A DNA stretch of 64,000 nucleotides, taken from positions 4,483,001-4,547,000 of the forward strand of contig JAEOAD010002712.1 of NCBI GenBank assembly GCA_036365145.1, in the 5' to 3' direction. The notes under the pieces are model-generated. The model saw only the letters and a program-made list of their open reading frames with translations. It was not told the DNA's origin and searched no databases. Within the stretch, counting starts at the first letter, position 1, and each line of letters opens with the position of its first letter. Positions 23,405 through 34,385 of the stretch are shown here, piece after piece. Both the position numbers and the translations under genes were made by a program. Source of the stretch: Orientallactaga sibirica. Lineage: Eukaryota > Chordata > Mammalia > Rodentia > Dipodidae.

Positions 23405-23622
23405 GCTGGAGAGATGCCTCAGCAGTTAAGGCACTTGCCTGCACAGCCTAATGACCTGGGTTCCATTCCCCAGGACCCACAAAGCCAGATGCAGTAAGTG
23501 GCACATGCATCTGGAGTTCATCTGCAGTGGCTGGAGGCCCTGGCATACCCATGCTCTATGTATGTGTATCTGCGTGTGTGTTTCTCTCTGTCTGTTTATC
23601 TGCTTGCAAATAAATAATTTTT
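23405..23622 (+). mobile_element. B2-like SINE
   Basis: Head GAGCTGGAGAGATGCCTCAG through GCAAATAAATAA. Confidence 0.88.
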
Positions 23623-23642
23623 TTTATAAAAAGGCACACTAG

Positions 23643-23798
23643 GGCTGGAGAGATGGCTTAGTGGTTAAGCCCTTGCTTGTGAAGCCTAAAGACCCTGGTT
23701 TGAGGCTCAATTCCCCACTACCCACATAAGCCATTTGCACCAGGTGGCACATGCATATGGAGTTCGTTTGTAGTGGCTGGAGACCCTGGTACACCCAA

Positions 23799-23832
<34 letters not shown>

Positions 23833-23885
23833 CCTCTTTCTCTGTCTGTCGCTCTCAAATAAATAAATATAAAAATTTTTTTAAA
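23643..23885 (+). mobile_element. B2-like SINE
   Basis: GGGCTGGAGAGATGGCTTAG head and long (TC)n. Only about 20 bases separate it from the preceding copy. Confidence 0.9.
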
Positions 23886-25067
23886 AGCTCACTAGAACTT
23901 CTACTTCTGACAGACAAGACTGTCCATCCTAGGAATTACCCTCAATGAAGAACACCTAAGAAATAAAAGATAAAACATTTTCCAAACTTTTATGTACATG
24001 TGTGAGCTACCTGGAAAATGAATAAAATCTTATAGACCAGAAACAAAAATCAACATACAGAAATAAGCAGCTCTTTTATACACCAATTACAAATCCACTG
24101 AGAAAATAATCCCATTCACACCAGACTCAAAATGAGTAAAACTTCACAAAGGTGGTGAAAGCACTCTATAATGAAAATTAGAAGACATTTAAAGAAAATT
24201 GATGTCAACAGTAGAAGACAGAAAGACCTCCCATGTTCATAGACTAGCAGAATTAATATTGTAAAAATGCCCATATTATTGAAGGTAATACACAGAGTCA
24301 ATGCTACCTCAGTGAAAATTCCAATGATGGTCTTCACCTAAATAGAAGAATCCAAAAAATTCATATGGAAGCACAAAAGATCCTTTAAAAATCCTAGCAA
24401 AAACAGCAATGTTAGAGGTATCACAATATCAATCCCAAATTACATGATAGAGCTACCGTAATGAAATCATCATGGTGCTGGCATAAAGGTAGACAGAGAC
24501 CCGTGGAACAGAGCAGAGCCGCAGAAATACACTGAAGCATGCACAGCCTTGGGAGAAAACACAGCTCTGTAGCAAGTGGTGCTGGGAAACCTAGATATCC
24601 ACACATTAAAGACTGAAATCAGACCCTTATCTCTCACTCTGTACAAAATCAACTCAAAATCAATTAAACACCTTTAAGGAAAATCCAAAACTACCAGAGG
24701 AAAATGGGGGAGGCACTTGAAGATATAAGCACGAGCAATGGCACTCTGACTAGGTTTCCAATAGGTCAGGAAATTGAGCAAGAACTGACCAATGGGAGTG
24801 CGCAAAACTGGGAGAAGACAAGCAGCCACCTGAGAGTGTCTGCGGATGGGAGACAATCCTTGCCTGCTACTCATTCAGCAGAGCTTGACATTAGCTTCCA
24901 GAGTATATTAAATCATGCAAAACCTGGACACCAACAGAATAAGTAACTCAATAACAAAGGGATGGGGGAAATGAACAGACACTTCTCAAAGGATGACGTA
25001 CAATAAATATATGAAAAAATGTTTAAACTCTAGGCATCAGAGAAACGCAAATCAAAACTACATTGCC

Positions 25068-25340
25068 GGGCTGGAGAGATGGCTTAGCGGTTAAGGTGCC
25101 TGCCTGCTAAGCCTAAGAACGCTGGTTCCAATCTCCAGTGGTTCCAATCTCCAGGTCCCACGTTTAGCCAGATGCAAAGTGGCGCAAGGGCGCAATGCCG
25201 CACTTGACCACAAAGGGGGATACACACATCTGGATTTCATTCTCAGCAGCTGAGAGGCTGCTGGCGCCCATCTCTATCTGTCTCCCTCTCCCTCTCCCTC
25301 TCTCTGTCTCTCTCTGTGTCTCTCTCCAAAAAAAAAAACA
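25068..25340 (+). mobile_element. B2-like SINE, insert-bearing subfamily, inside L1
   Basis: Shares the doubled GTTCCAATCTCCAG and the CGCAATGCCGCACTTGACCA block with 17,235-17,494. Target duplication CTACATTG. Confidence 0.9.
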
Positions 25341-25495
25341 CTACATTGAGATACCACCTCTCGCCAGTCACAATGGCTGTCATCAGGAAGACAAAGGGAA
25401 TATGGAGAAGGCAACCCCTCTTCACTCTGGTGAGAACGTAAATGGATGTAGCCACAGCAGAAATAAGCATGGAAGTCCCTTAAGAACTAAAACTA

Positions 25496-25757
25496 GGGCT
25501 GAGGAGATGGCCCAGTGGTTAAGTGCTTGCCTGTGAAGCCTAAGGACACATGTTCAACTCTCCAGATCCCACATAAGACAGGTGCACAAGGTGATGCAAG
25601 CGTACAAGGTCACATGTGTGCAAAAGGTATGCATCTGAAGTTCCATTACAGTTGCTGGAGGCCCTGGCATGCCACTTCTCTCTCTCTCTCTCTTCCTCTC
25701 TCTCTCTCTCTCATAAAAAAGACCAGTTTGTTGGGCTCAAAAAAAAAAAAAAAAACT
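25496..25757 (+). mobile_element. B2-like SINE with expanded middle
   Basis: Head GGGCTGAGGAGATGGCCCAG. Extra bases follow CACAAGGTGATGCAAGCGTA. It ends in a long A run. Confidence 0.85.
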
Positions 25758-25784
25758 CCCACATGACCCAGTGTCACCACTTCT

Positions 25785-26023
25785 TTTTTTAAAAAAATTA
25801 TATTTTAAATATTTTAAATTATCTATTTATTTGAGAGAGAAAGAGGCAGAGAAAGAGAGAGAGAGGAGAAAGAATGGGCGTGCCAGGACCTCCAGCCACT
25901 GCAAACGAACTCCAGATGCATGCATCCCTTTGTGCATCTGGGTAACGTGGGTCCTGGAGAATTGAACCGGGATCCTTTGGCTTTACAGGCAAACGCTTTA
26001 ACTTCTAAGCTATCTCTCCAGCC
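25785..26023 (-). mobile_element. B2-like SINE, antisense
   Basis: Starts TTTAAATATTTTAAATTATC and ends AAGCTATCTCTCCAGCCC. Confidence 0.9.
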
Positions 26024-26183
26024 CCAGTGTCAGCATGTCTGGTTATATAGCAAAAGGAATCAAAGTCATCACACAGCAGACCTGCCTCACACCGTGGTGA
26101 CCACAACACCATTCAGAGTAACCATGGTCTAGAATCAGCCAAGTTGCCCTCAATCAACAGATGGATACAGTAAAAATGTAATG

Positions 26184-26364
26184 TGGGAGCTGGAGAATGG
26201 TTCTACAGTTAAAAGCACTTGCTTGCAAAGCCTGTAGGTCTGAGTTTGATTCCCCAGTACCCATGTAAAGTCAGATGAACAAAATGGCCCATACTCCTGT
26301 AGTTTGTTCACAGCAGCTGGAGGCCCTGCTGTGCTCATACTTTCCCTCCCTCCCTCCCTCTTTT

Positions 26365-26404
<40 letters not shown>

Positions 26405-26425
26405 AAATAAATAAAAATATTTTAA
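26184..26425 (+). mobile_element. B2-like SINE with (AC)n
   Basis: The pyrimidine tract is followed by an (AC)n run at 26,380-26,404 before AAATAAATAAA. Confidence 0.85.
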
Positions 26426-26995
26426 ATGTGAATGTATGCATTTATATATGCACATAATAGAGCATTATTTAGTCATAAGGAATAAACCATGTTGTTTGCA
26501 GGAAAACAGATGTAACTAGAGATTATCATATCAGTTACCCCAACTCCAGAAAGATCTAGACAAGAGGAAGTGATAAGGAGATGGAAACACTACACACCCT
26601 GATGTGATGAGTACACACTCTGTACATAAACACTGTACACTGGACATATGTTGAAATACACTGTACATCCCAAACATGTACAGTTATATTTATATGTTGA
26701 TAATTTTTGTAAAAAAAAAAAAACTTTCTATAGGTTAAAAAAAATACTGACAACCTACACAAAGGTGATTTTGTTTCCTTTTCCATATATTTTGGGGGGA
26801 AAAAACCTTCACCGATTCAACTCAGCATTTTTTCAGTCCTAAAAAGCTTCTTTCCGAGAAGCATCCTGATTAAGCCTGGGTGACAATCAAGGACGATGAA
26901 GATGCTAACAATCTGTAAATCCACGCATAAGGGGACAGTGTTGTCCACTTGTGCTCAGCTGCTTAATCTGCCTGAAGGATCTCACATGTGTGCAA

Positions 26996-27003
<8 letters not shown>

Positions 27004-27035
<32 letters not shown>
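27004..27035. repeat. (GA)n microsatellite
   Basis: Uninterrupted GA run of about 32 nt. Confidence 0.97.
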
Positions 27036-27037
<2 letters not shown>

Positions 27038-27289
27038 GCTGCTGCTACAGGCTGGAGGTCAAACCACAGGCAGAATCTAGCCAGGGGAAGAGCAGCACCA
27101 GGGGAGGAGATGCAAGTCAGAAGCTGGCACTGACAAATTCTACACCTAGACACTGCCCTGCTGAGGAAATACAACTTCCGTCCATCGTGCTGGCAGTACA
27201 GAAGCAAAGGTCGGTATGGAAAGGGGCCAAAAGGGAAGGCATGCACCATGGCACACACATACCATCTATGCTATCTACCAGACAGTACA

Positions 27290-27455
27290 AGATCCCCTTA
27301 ATGTGTGCCACGTCGCTGAACCCTCAAAGCAACTCTGCAAAGGCAGGTCTTGTTTCAGAAATACCGACAGTGAGACCGATTTAATAGGCCACCACAGGTT
27401 GCCAGCCTGTAGCTGGTAGAACTGGAATCCCAGACCTACACCTGTCTGACTCAAA
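27290..27455 (+). mobile_element. MIR-type SINE fragment
   Basis: CCCTCAAAGCAACTCTGCAA and the later AACTGGAATCCCAGACCT fit the MIR core and 3' part. Confidence 0.55.
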
Positions 27456-27768
27456 TAGTCACAGGACAAGAGAAGATTGCTGATGGCTCAGCCCCAGAGT
27501 GCCACCTCCTGGAATGCAATGCAGCAACTCCCATAGATGCAGGCCAGGCCATGCACGGTGGGGTTCCAGCCCAAGGAAAGTCACATGTCCTTGATGCCTA
27601 AGTCACACAGCACAGCTCTCCCTCCATCAACCACACCAAGCACCCCAGACATGCAGAATGGTCACAAGCAGAATAAAGTTTAAAAATGAAAGTTTGCCCC
27701 AGGCCACTGCACCCCAAACCCCAAGCCAGCCTGGCTGGGGACTGGCTCATAGTTGTACCCACAGTTAC

Positions 27769-27940
27769 CTAAGGTCCAGCAAGAGACGGCCTCCAGGAGA
27801 GGGACGCTGCTGTGGAGCGCGTGCGTGTACATGAGATGAGCCATCAGCTCGGCCAGCCCCCACCAGCAGAGCAGGCGGCCCAGGCCTCGAGCCAGGATGC
27901 AGAGACTGTGCCGCGGGGAGCAGTGCTCTGGCTGCTGCAT
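27769..27940 (-). CDS. Hhat: Hhat internal coding exon (equivalent of human residues 229-285)
   Basis: This 172-nt exon encodes 57 codons plus one base, from MQQPEHCSPRHSLCILARGL to PLLEAVSCWTL, aligning gaplessly to recalled human HHAT 229-285. The signature GRLLCWW followed by LAELMAHLMY is strongly conserved. The fourteenth codon is the cysteine equivalent to human Cys242, another reported palmitoylation site. The acceptor is tcctctttag|ATG and the donor is TTAG|GTAACT, so the exon begins in phase 0 and ends in phase 1. Its first codon happens to be ATG, which makes it look like a free-standing start; it is an internal exon. The next exon, containing the MBOAT Asp/His region, was not found in positions 1-27,768. 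Confidence 0.95.
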
Positions 27941-28231
27941 CTAAAGAGGAAACAGCAGAGAAGAAGGCATTAGATCTTCATCCCACTCGTATCCGAACCC
28001 AGCACGTCCCTTCCTTAATGTTTCTGATAAATGTTGCCAATTCTACCAACAGAGACTTTGGCTGGTTTGCCTTGGAAACATTCAATGCTACATCCCAATG
28101 GAAAACTGCCGCAGAGCAAGAACAGGATGAGCCCCCAAGGTACCCGAGTGCTAAGAACAGTGACAGTTTCCACAGCCCACCCCACCCCAGCCACAACCTG
28201 GAAAGCTCAGGCTGGGCAGGTGGGGAGGGGC

Positions 28232-28566
28232 TTGAATGTGAATGTATGTCTCCCATAACCTCAGGGATTTGCACTTCCAGCTTCGGTCTCCAACAGCATG
28301 CTGGGGGGGGGGGCACATCACTGGGGTCGCCTCTAATTCCAGGCCAAAGTACAGGAAGCAGTCTGCACTCTGGCGGGGCTCACGCTCTCTGATGGTGGTG
28401 CTGGTGTTTTGCTTGCTACAGTGGTTTCTCTTTGCTTGGAGGTATGGAAGCAGCTTCTTCTGCTATTGATGGAACCTCCCTGAATCTGTAAGCTGAAATA
28501 AACCCCTTCCTCCCCAAAAATGTGTCTCTGTGGAAGCTCATGCCAGCAACATGGAGCTGACCACAA
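28232..28566 (+). repeat. MaLR-like LTR (same family as 54,046-54,897)
   Basis: From TGAATGTATGTCTCCCATAA to GAGCTGACCACAACACC, including the polyadenylation motif GAAATAAACCCCTTCCTCC. Confidence 0.6.
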
Positions 28567-28769
28567 CACCAGGACTTCATGTATTCTTCCACTTTGAACC
28601 TTGGTGTCTCTTTGGTTTCTGGAAATCAGCCTGCCTGCCTCCAACCACTACCCACCCCTGTCTAAGGCACCTGCCAATAGGACTAAGGCAACAAGACACA
28701 GGACTAGTACGAAAAAGAGAGATTCCGGTTCATAAAGAAAGATAACAACACAGGTTCCCTCTCGCGCGT

Positions 28770-30010
28770 GGATCCTATCACTCAATTTTTAGGTTTCTAT
28801 GTAAGTTGGAGTAACAGTTAGTAGTAATGGCCAAGAAGCTAGAATGGGACCGTGAAGGGAGGATGGGAGACTTAAAGGGAAGGACTAGAAGACACGAAAG
28901 TAAAGGGACAGACGACTAGAAGTGGAAAGGAAATGAAAGAGAGGATGGGGTAGGGGTAGGATTTACCAAAACTAAAGACAATATAAATAAGCCATATGGA
29001 AACCCACTTCTTCATTGGCCAATTTAAAATATAGTTTTTTTAAAAAAAATACAGAGAAAAATTGGGCAGTAGTATCCTGTGTGGTGGAGAATGCTGTGGT
29101 CAGGAACCATAGCTTGTTACAGGAAAGCCCAGTGGCAGGAAGATGCCTCCAAAGGGGTTGTAGGCCAGAGAGGTCCCCAGTGACGCAAAACAATACAGGC
29201 TATTGCCAAGGTTCTTGGTTGCTCACCAGAACTAAACAGTAATACCCTATTTCTGAAGACACCATATGCCTTGGTTGTAGGACACAGAGAAATCGAGCTG
29301 GAACAGAGCTGGAAGCCTCTTCCCTGCTGGCTAGCTGTTGCAGTGCTAAAAAGTATGATGCAGCCAGCTGGGGAAGAAAAGCTAGCGAAGTCTTACCCAG
29401 CAGTGGACCCTGCACACTACACAATAGGCCACCCTGGCAGGATGTAGTCACTGGTGCAAGAGTGGCATGACTTTGTGGGGGTACCAAATGCTATCTGATT
29501 AGATTTAAATTCTGATCTCCAAAAGAAAATTTATGGCTGGTACTGAAAACCTCATCAAAAACTGACGGTTGGGAAGGTCATAGTCCTGGGGGTCCCTAGC
29601 CAAGCCGACGCGTGGCTTTTAAATGGATATGGCGCTCCCTAAATGTTCATGTTTACGTCTACAGATAAGTACAATTCTCTGAATATTCACATTTACGTCT
29701 ACAGATAACTACTATTCACTTTCAGTCAGAGACGCTTCTTGTAGTAGATGGTGACCATTGAGGAGACTCAAGACTCATCAGTGATGAAGAGGAGAGATAG
29801 TTAAGTGCTCAGCACAAAACAAGCCATGTTTACCACACCCTCCAAGACGTGGGAAGTTTTGCAGAAGAGGTGGTGGGAAGAAATAAGGCCCATAGGAAGG
29901 AGAGGAGCGCTTTGGAATGCTGTCTTCTGGACCCAAGGTGGCCATTGCATTCATGACCTCATAGTAACTATTGTTACCTGCACAAAGTTGGGTGTAGCAA
30001 CATGGTGGAG

Positions 30011-30042
<32 letters not shown>

Positions 30043-30175
30043 CAAACTAGAACTAGTTGGGAAAGAATAAGAAGCTATGAGCAAGGGGGTGTGGTGAGGT
30101 AAACAGAGGGAAATCACGGGAGAGGATTAGGATCAAAATGTGGAATAAACATGCATTACATTATCAATGAAAAGA
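28770..30175 (+). mobile_element. L1 3' UTR fragment
   Basis: Resembles rodent L1 3' UTR: TAAAGACAATATAAATAAGC early on, and a section near 29,200-29,980 homologous to 7,970-8,700. Contains an A27 run at 30,011-30,037. Confidence 0.6.
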
Positions 30176-30334
30176 TGGGAAAATTAAAGTTTATAGGCAA
30201 AGAAAAACAAAAGAGAGAGTGGGGTGGAGGCTGGAAATAATAAGAAAAAATTAAGCACATCTGTCACTCTACCTTACATAGTTTTTGAAATAAAGTACAG
30301 TATATGCAGATGGAGACAAGTGTCTCTCTCGGCA

Positions 30335-30530
30335 GTAACAGATGAGAACCTGGACTTCATACAGACTAAGCGAGATCAAATCCAGCACAAACCATGCAGC
30401 TGTGTGAGCCCGAGCACGTTTCTTAACCTGTGTTTTGGTTCCCTCTCATATAAAGTGAAAAATAACAGTGGTGGAGATTAGACGTGGTGAAGTGCAGTGA
30501 GCACTAAACGCAGCACTGGCATGTCTACAG
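30335..30530 (+). mobile_element. MIR-type SINE fragment
   Basis: CAGCTGTGTGAGCCCGAGCA, TTTCTTAACCTGTG and AAAGTGAAAAATAACAGTGG follow the MIR consensus order. Confidence 0.7.
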
Positions 30531-30589
30531 CACTGCGAGCACCACGTACATTCTGTGGGAGCGTCTTGTACTTCCCTTGTAGAGCTCCA

Positions 30590-31030
30590 GGATGCCAGCT
30601 GCAGGTAATGTTAGAGAGAGCCCAATGCCAACTTCCATCACTGCACCACTGCACCCATGTGTGCATCACTGGATGCTGCATCTGCATGTGCACCACTGGA
30701 ACACTGCATCTTTCACTGCAACCACATGCATGTCGCTGGGAAATTGCATGTGTGTGCAGCACTGGACCACTGCACCCACGTGTGCATCACTGGACTGCTA
30801 CATCTGCATGCACGTTGCAGGAACTGCATCTGCACTGCGTCACTGGATCGCCGCATGCACACCACTGGAACAGTGTCTTCGCTGCATCGTTGGAACACTG
30901 TGTGCACATACACATCACTGGAAAAGTGCATCTGCACTGTATCCTTTGATCACTGAATCTGCATACACATCGCTGGAACACCACATCCACAGGCACATCA
31001 CTGGAACACTGCACCCACTGTATGCTCACC
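30590..31030. repeat. Degenerate minisatellite, units of about 23-32 nt
   Basis: The core CATCACTGGAACACTGCATC recurs about 14 times with variable connecting (CATGTGTG / TGCACACA) sequence. Confidence 0.85.
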
Positions 31031-31094
31031 TCTGCCTGCCAGCTACTTACTATCATTTTTTAACAGAAGAGGAAGAAAATGGAAATAAGCCTAT

Positions 31095-31420
31095 GATGGT
31101 TAATATTAATTGTGAACTTGACCATATCTAGAATCACTCAGGAGACAAATCTCTGGCATGCCTGTGAGGGAATTTCTAGATAGGGTTAAGTGAGGTGGGA
31201 AGACCCACACTAACTGTGTGAAGCACCATTTCATAGGCTGGATCCCTGGCTGATGTAATAGGAGAAAGCAGCTGAGTACTGGCACTCATCTCTCTCTGCT
31301 TCCTGACTGCATATGCGATGTGAGCAGCTCCCTCCTGCTGCTGCTGCCTCGCCCTTCCCACCATGAAGGGCTGAAATCAACCCGTCCTTCCCTGAGCTGA
31401 CTATCCACATGAGCCACTAT
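31095..31420 (+). repeat. MaLR-like LTR or related dispersed repeat
   Basis: GATGGTTAATATTAATTGTG, GAGGTGGGAAGACCCACACT and TCTCTCTGCTTCCTGACTGC, ending with a degraded GCTGAAATCAACCC signal. Confidence 0.55.
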
Positions 31421-31733
31421 CCACATGTTCCTGGGAGACAAGAACCTGGTTCCCTCTGGACTCTGACTCTCACCTGTAACGTCACCACACGAGGACACAG
31501 AGAACAGACATCATTCTGTAAACCAGGAGCCAGGCCTATGCAGACACCAAATACGCTGGTGCTTTCATTGCAGATTTCACCTGGATCTTCCCAGCCTGGA
31601 GCAGTATTGAGAAAGCAGTCACTTGCTGGCATTTACATACCATTTACGGCATTTTGCTCTAGCACATGGTATCCAAAAATCTGTGAAGGCTGAAAAAATT
31701 CACACCAAGGCAACCGAAAGGCCATGGAGAAAG

Positions 31734-31838
31734 TCCCTCTAGATCAGTGGACACACCTTTCCTGCCGCCCCCACTCCACTCATGGTCAGTCCCTCTAAAT
31801 CAATGGACACACCTTCCTGCCACCCCACTCCACTCATG
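31734..31838 (+). repeat. ~53-bp direct tandem duplication
   Basis: TCCCTCTA(G/A)ATCA(G/A)TGGACA through CCACTCCACTCATGG occurs twice in succession. Confidence 0.9.
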
Positions 31839-32039
31839 GGCAGAAACAAGCCATTTGGCTGATGGTGATCATGGCCTCAAAAGCAGTGTTGGCAGAAGAC
31901 AATCAACACAACTGGACTGTCCAGTTCTGAGCATCTGCCCAGGCTCCTGGAGACCAGCCTGCAGCTGAGATCTCAGAGCCCTGCTGGGGTGCAACCCTGT
32001 CCTCAATGTGGGAAACAGAGACAAGAGCTGGGCTGTCAC

Positions 32040-32392
32040 AGCTACCTTCTTGCTGTGGGGACCAAAGGCCTGACCAGAAGTAGCTTAAGGAAGGAGAGGG
32101 TTTATTTCCAGATACCGTTTCAAGGTTTCAAAGTTTCGTCATTGTGGGGAATGTGGCAGAAGTAGACAGCAGGGCATCACCTCTTGTCACATAGGCAGGA
32201 AGAAAGTAGAGTGAGCTGAGTGTAACAGGCAGGGCTGGGCTAAAAAGCCCCAAGGCCTGTTCCCAGTAACTCACTTCCTCGAGCAAGACTCCACCTCCCA
32301 AAATTCCACAAGCTCCTGAAGAGCACACCAGCTGGGGATTCGGTATGAGGCCATGGAGGACATTTTAAATTCTAACCACTACATGCGCAATC
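32040..32392 (-). repeat. MaLR-like LTR, antisense
   Basis: CCTGACCAGAAGTAGCTTAA and GGAGAGGGTTTATTTCCAGA form the antisense polyadenylation end of a MaLR-class LTR. Confidence 0.5.
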
Positions 32393-32685
32393 CAGAAAAT
32401 GTATCTTTCCAGCTGCCTCTCACCTCCAGGGTAAGTGAGAGTCCTCCTGGCCCTGTCCAAGCCACACAGAGTTCAAAATGACACAAACAAACATCTGTGA
32501 TGAACAACTCCACCGTGAGGTCCACTGTGTGGCAGACTGGCTTCTTGATGATGGCATGCCTGCTTCCCACAGCATTCCTACATCCCTACCACTTTAACTC
32601 TGTGTCACCACAGAGAGAACGAAGAGGCAGGGCTTCCCTACAACACGCCCTTTTGATGGGAATGTAACAGAAATGCAGATTCCTG

Positions 32686-32878
32686 GGCTGGAAGATAGCT
32701 CAGTCAGAAAAGGGCTGGTCTGGCAAGCATGGGGACCTGAGTTCAATCCAGACTTCACATAAAATAAGATGGATGTAATAGCACTGCTTTAATCCCAGTA
32801 CTGGGGAAGTAAAGACAAGCAGATGCCTGGGGGTCACTGCCTGGCCAGTTTTTCACAAGTAAAAGACCCTGTCTGAAG
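32686..32878 (+). mobile_element. B4-type (ID plus B1-like) SINE
   Basis: GGGCTGGAAGATAGCTCAGT head, GAGTTCAATCCAGACTTCAC, then B1-like CTTTAATCCCAGTACTGGGG. Confidence 0.65.
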
Positions 32879-32958
32879 AAGGAAGGGAGGGAGGGAGGGA
32901 GGGAGGGAGGGAGGGGGGGGGGAGGGGGGGAGGAGGGGGAGGAAGGAAAGGAAAGAAA

Positions 32959-33006
<48 letters not shown>

Positions 33007-33234
33007 AGAAAAGGAAAGAAAGAAAGAAAGAAGAAAAGGAAAGAAAGAAAAAAGAAGAAAAGGAAAGAAAGAAAGAAGAAAAAAGGAAAGAAAGAAAGAA
33101 AGAAGAAAAGGAAAGAAAGAAAGAAGAAAAGGAAAGAAAGAAAGAAAGAAAGAAAGAGGAGAAAGAAAGAGGAGAGAGAAAGAAGAGAAGGAAAGGAGAA
33201 GGGAGGGAGGAAGAAGGGAGGGAGGGAGGGAAGG
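32878..33234. repeat. Polypurine tract, (GGGA)n then (GAAA)n
   Basis: About 355 nt of almost uninterrupted purine on the plus strand. It follows the end of the B4-type SINE and precedes a B1, so it probably grew from the SINE tail. Confidence 0.96.
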
Positions 33235-33371
33235 GGCCATGTATAGTGACTCATGCCTGTAATCCTAGCATTTTTTAGGAGGATCACTGTGAGTTCAAGA
33301 CCAACCTGGGCTACAAGAATGAGTTCCAAGTCAGCCTGCGTTAGAGGGAGACCCTACCTTTAAAAAAAAAG
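33235..33371 (+). mobile_element. B1 SINE, diverged
   Basis: ACTCATGCCTGTAATCCTAG, AGGATCACTGTGAGTTCAAG, A tail. Confidence 0.8.
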
Positions 33372-33415
33372 TGGATAGTGCCTGAGGAACAATACCTGAG
33401 ATTGTACTCTGGCCT

Positions 33416-33418
<3 letters not shown>

Positions 33419-33452
<34 letters not shown>
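33419..33452. repeat. (CA)n microsatellite
   Basis: 17 uninterrupted CA repeats. Confidence 0.98.
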
Positions 33453-33454
<2 letters not shown>

Positions 33455-34164
33455 AGTACATGCACTCCTGCGCACACACACATGAACACAGGTGTGTACA
33501 CACATAAACACACACAATCAGATTCCTTAATTGCACAAGCACACCCAAGAGAAAGGAAGCTGTCAAACTGCTCATTCTATTTGCTCTTACCTAAAAAGAG
33601 ATGCCTTGTCTTTCTGGAAGGTGTGTGTGACAGTCCACTTAAACCTCCCATCTAGTGGCACTGCTTTTATTCAAAAAAGGTCAGCACCTGGCCCTCTCCA
33701 TGCAGCAGGAGGAACACTGTCCACGTCGCCTGGAGCTTGGCCTCCAGCAGGCTGCTCTTTCTCAGCGTGAAAATCATCCATTTGAGGCATTTCCACCAGG
33801 GGACTGTCAACCTAAGACCACAGGAAATTGCCATCGTGGGAATTTCAAGTTCAGGCTCCACTGAAAAATACACATTAACTCATCTGCCGAGTGCATTTGG
33901 AAATGCATTATATTTTAAAATCTCATTTCATGCAAATTGCATAAAAGGGAATATCGAAGCTTTTCTCTGTCCTTCAAAGATACTCTGAAGATTGAAGATG
34001 ACAATTCTCAGAGATGAAAGGTTCACTCCCTCACACACGAGTCACATGTCTGTCTGAAAGCAGCAGACAAAAGCCTTCCCTGAGCCAGTTACTCCACCCA
34101 CCCCTCTGTGGGCTTCTGCCTGCTAGGTCCAAGGGCATGCCTGCCTCACGTGTATTCCATCAGA

Positions 34165-34385
34165 GTGGGGATGGGTCTTATTCTGGGTCTCATATATTCC
34201 AAGCTGGCCTTGAACACACTATATGGCCAAGGATGACCTTGAACTTCTGATCCTCCTGCCTCCATCACAGAGCTGAGCTTGTAGGAAGGTGCCACCACAC
34301 CTGGTTTAAGTGGTGCTAGGGATTGAACTCAAGGCCTGGTGCATGCTAAGCAAGGACTTTACTGACTGAGCCACGTGCCCAGCCC
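34165..34385 (-). mobile_element. B4-type SINE, antisense
   Basis: GGTCTCATATATTCCAAGCT (B1-like) followed by antisense ID-like GGGATTGAACTCAAGGCCTG ending CACGTGCCCAGCCC. Confidence 0.7.

Larger units (their letters stand above)
23960..26790 (+). mobile_element. L1 ORF2 3' portion and 3' UTR, degenerate
   Basis: Contains L1 ORF2 landmarks such as AAATTCATATGGAAGCACAA, CATCATGGTGCTGGCATAAA and, further on, CAAATCAAAACTACATTGAG with GATACCACCTC. Four SINEs interrupt it (25,068; 25,496; 25,785; 26,184). Stops are frequent and it is not coding. The outer limits are approximate. Confidence 0.8.
1..27768 (-). other. Hhat: Hhat intron downstream of the last visible exon (partial)
   Basis: At least 27.8 kb starting at donor GTAACT. 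No downstream HHAT coding segment was recognised. Stretches with nothing I can classify include 1-480, 5,080-6,640, 14,470-15,380, 19,140-20,210 and 22,130-23,400. The remainder is repeats listed separately. Confidence 0.8.

Noticed and set aside
30713..30937. Short Cys-rich ORFs resembling zinc-finger or toxin-like peptides
   Set aside because: Cysteines come from repeated TGC/TGT in CATGTG and TGCATC words; spacing is irregular.
30592..31131. Plus-strand 179-codon ORF
   Set aside because: It lies within a degenerate minisatellite and has no recognisable domain.
32755..33329. Minus-strand ORFs of about 160 codons of Ser, Phe, Leu and Pro
   Set aside because: They are translations of the (GAAA)n/(GGGA)n tract.
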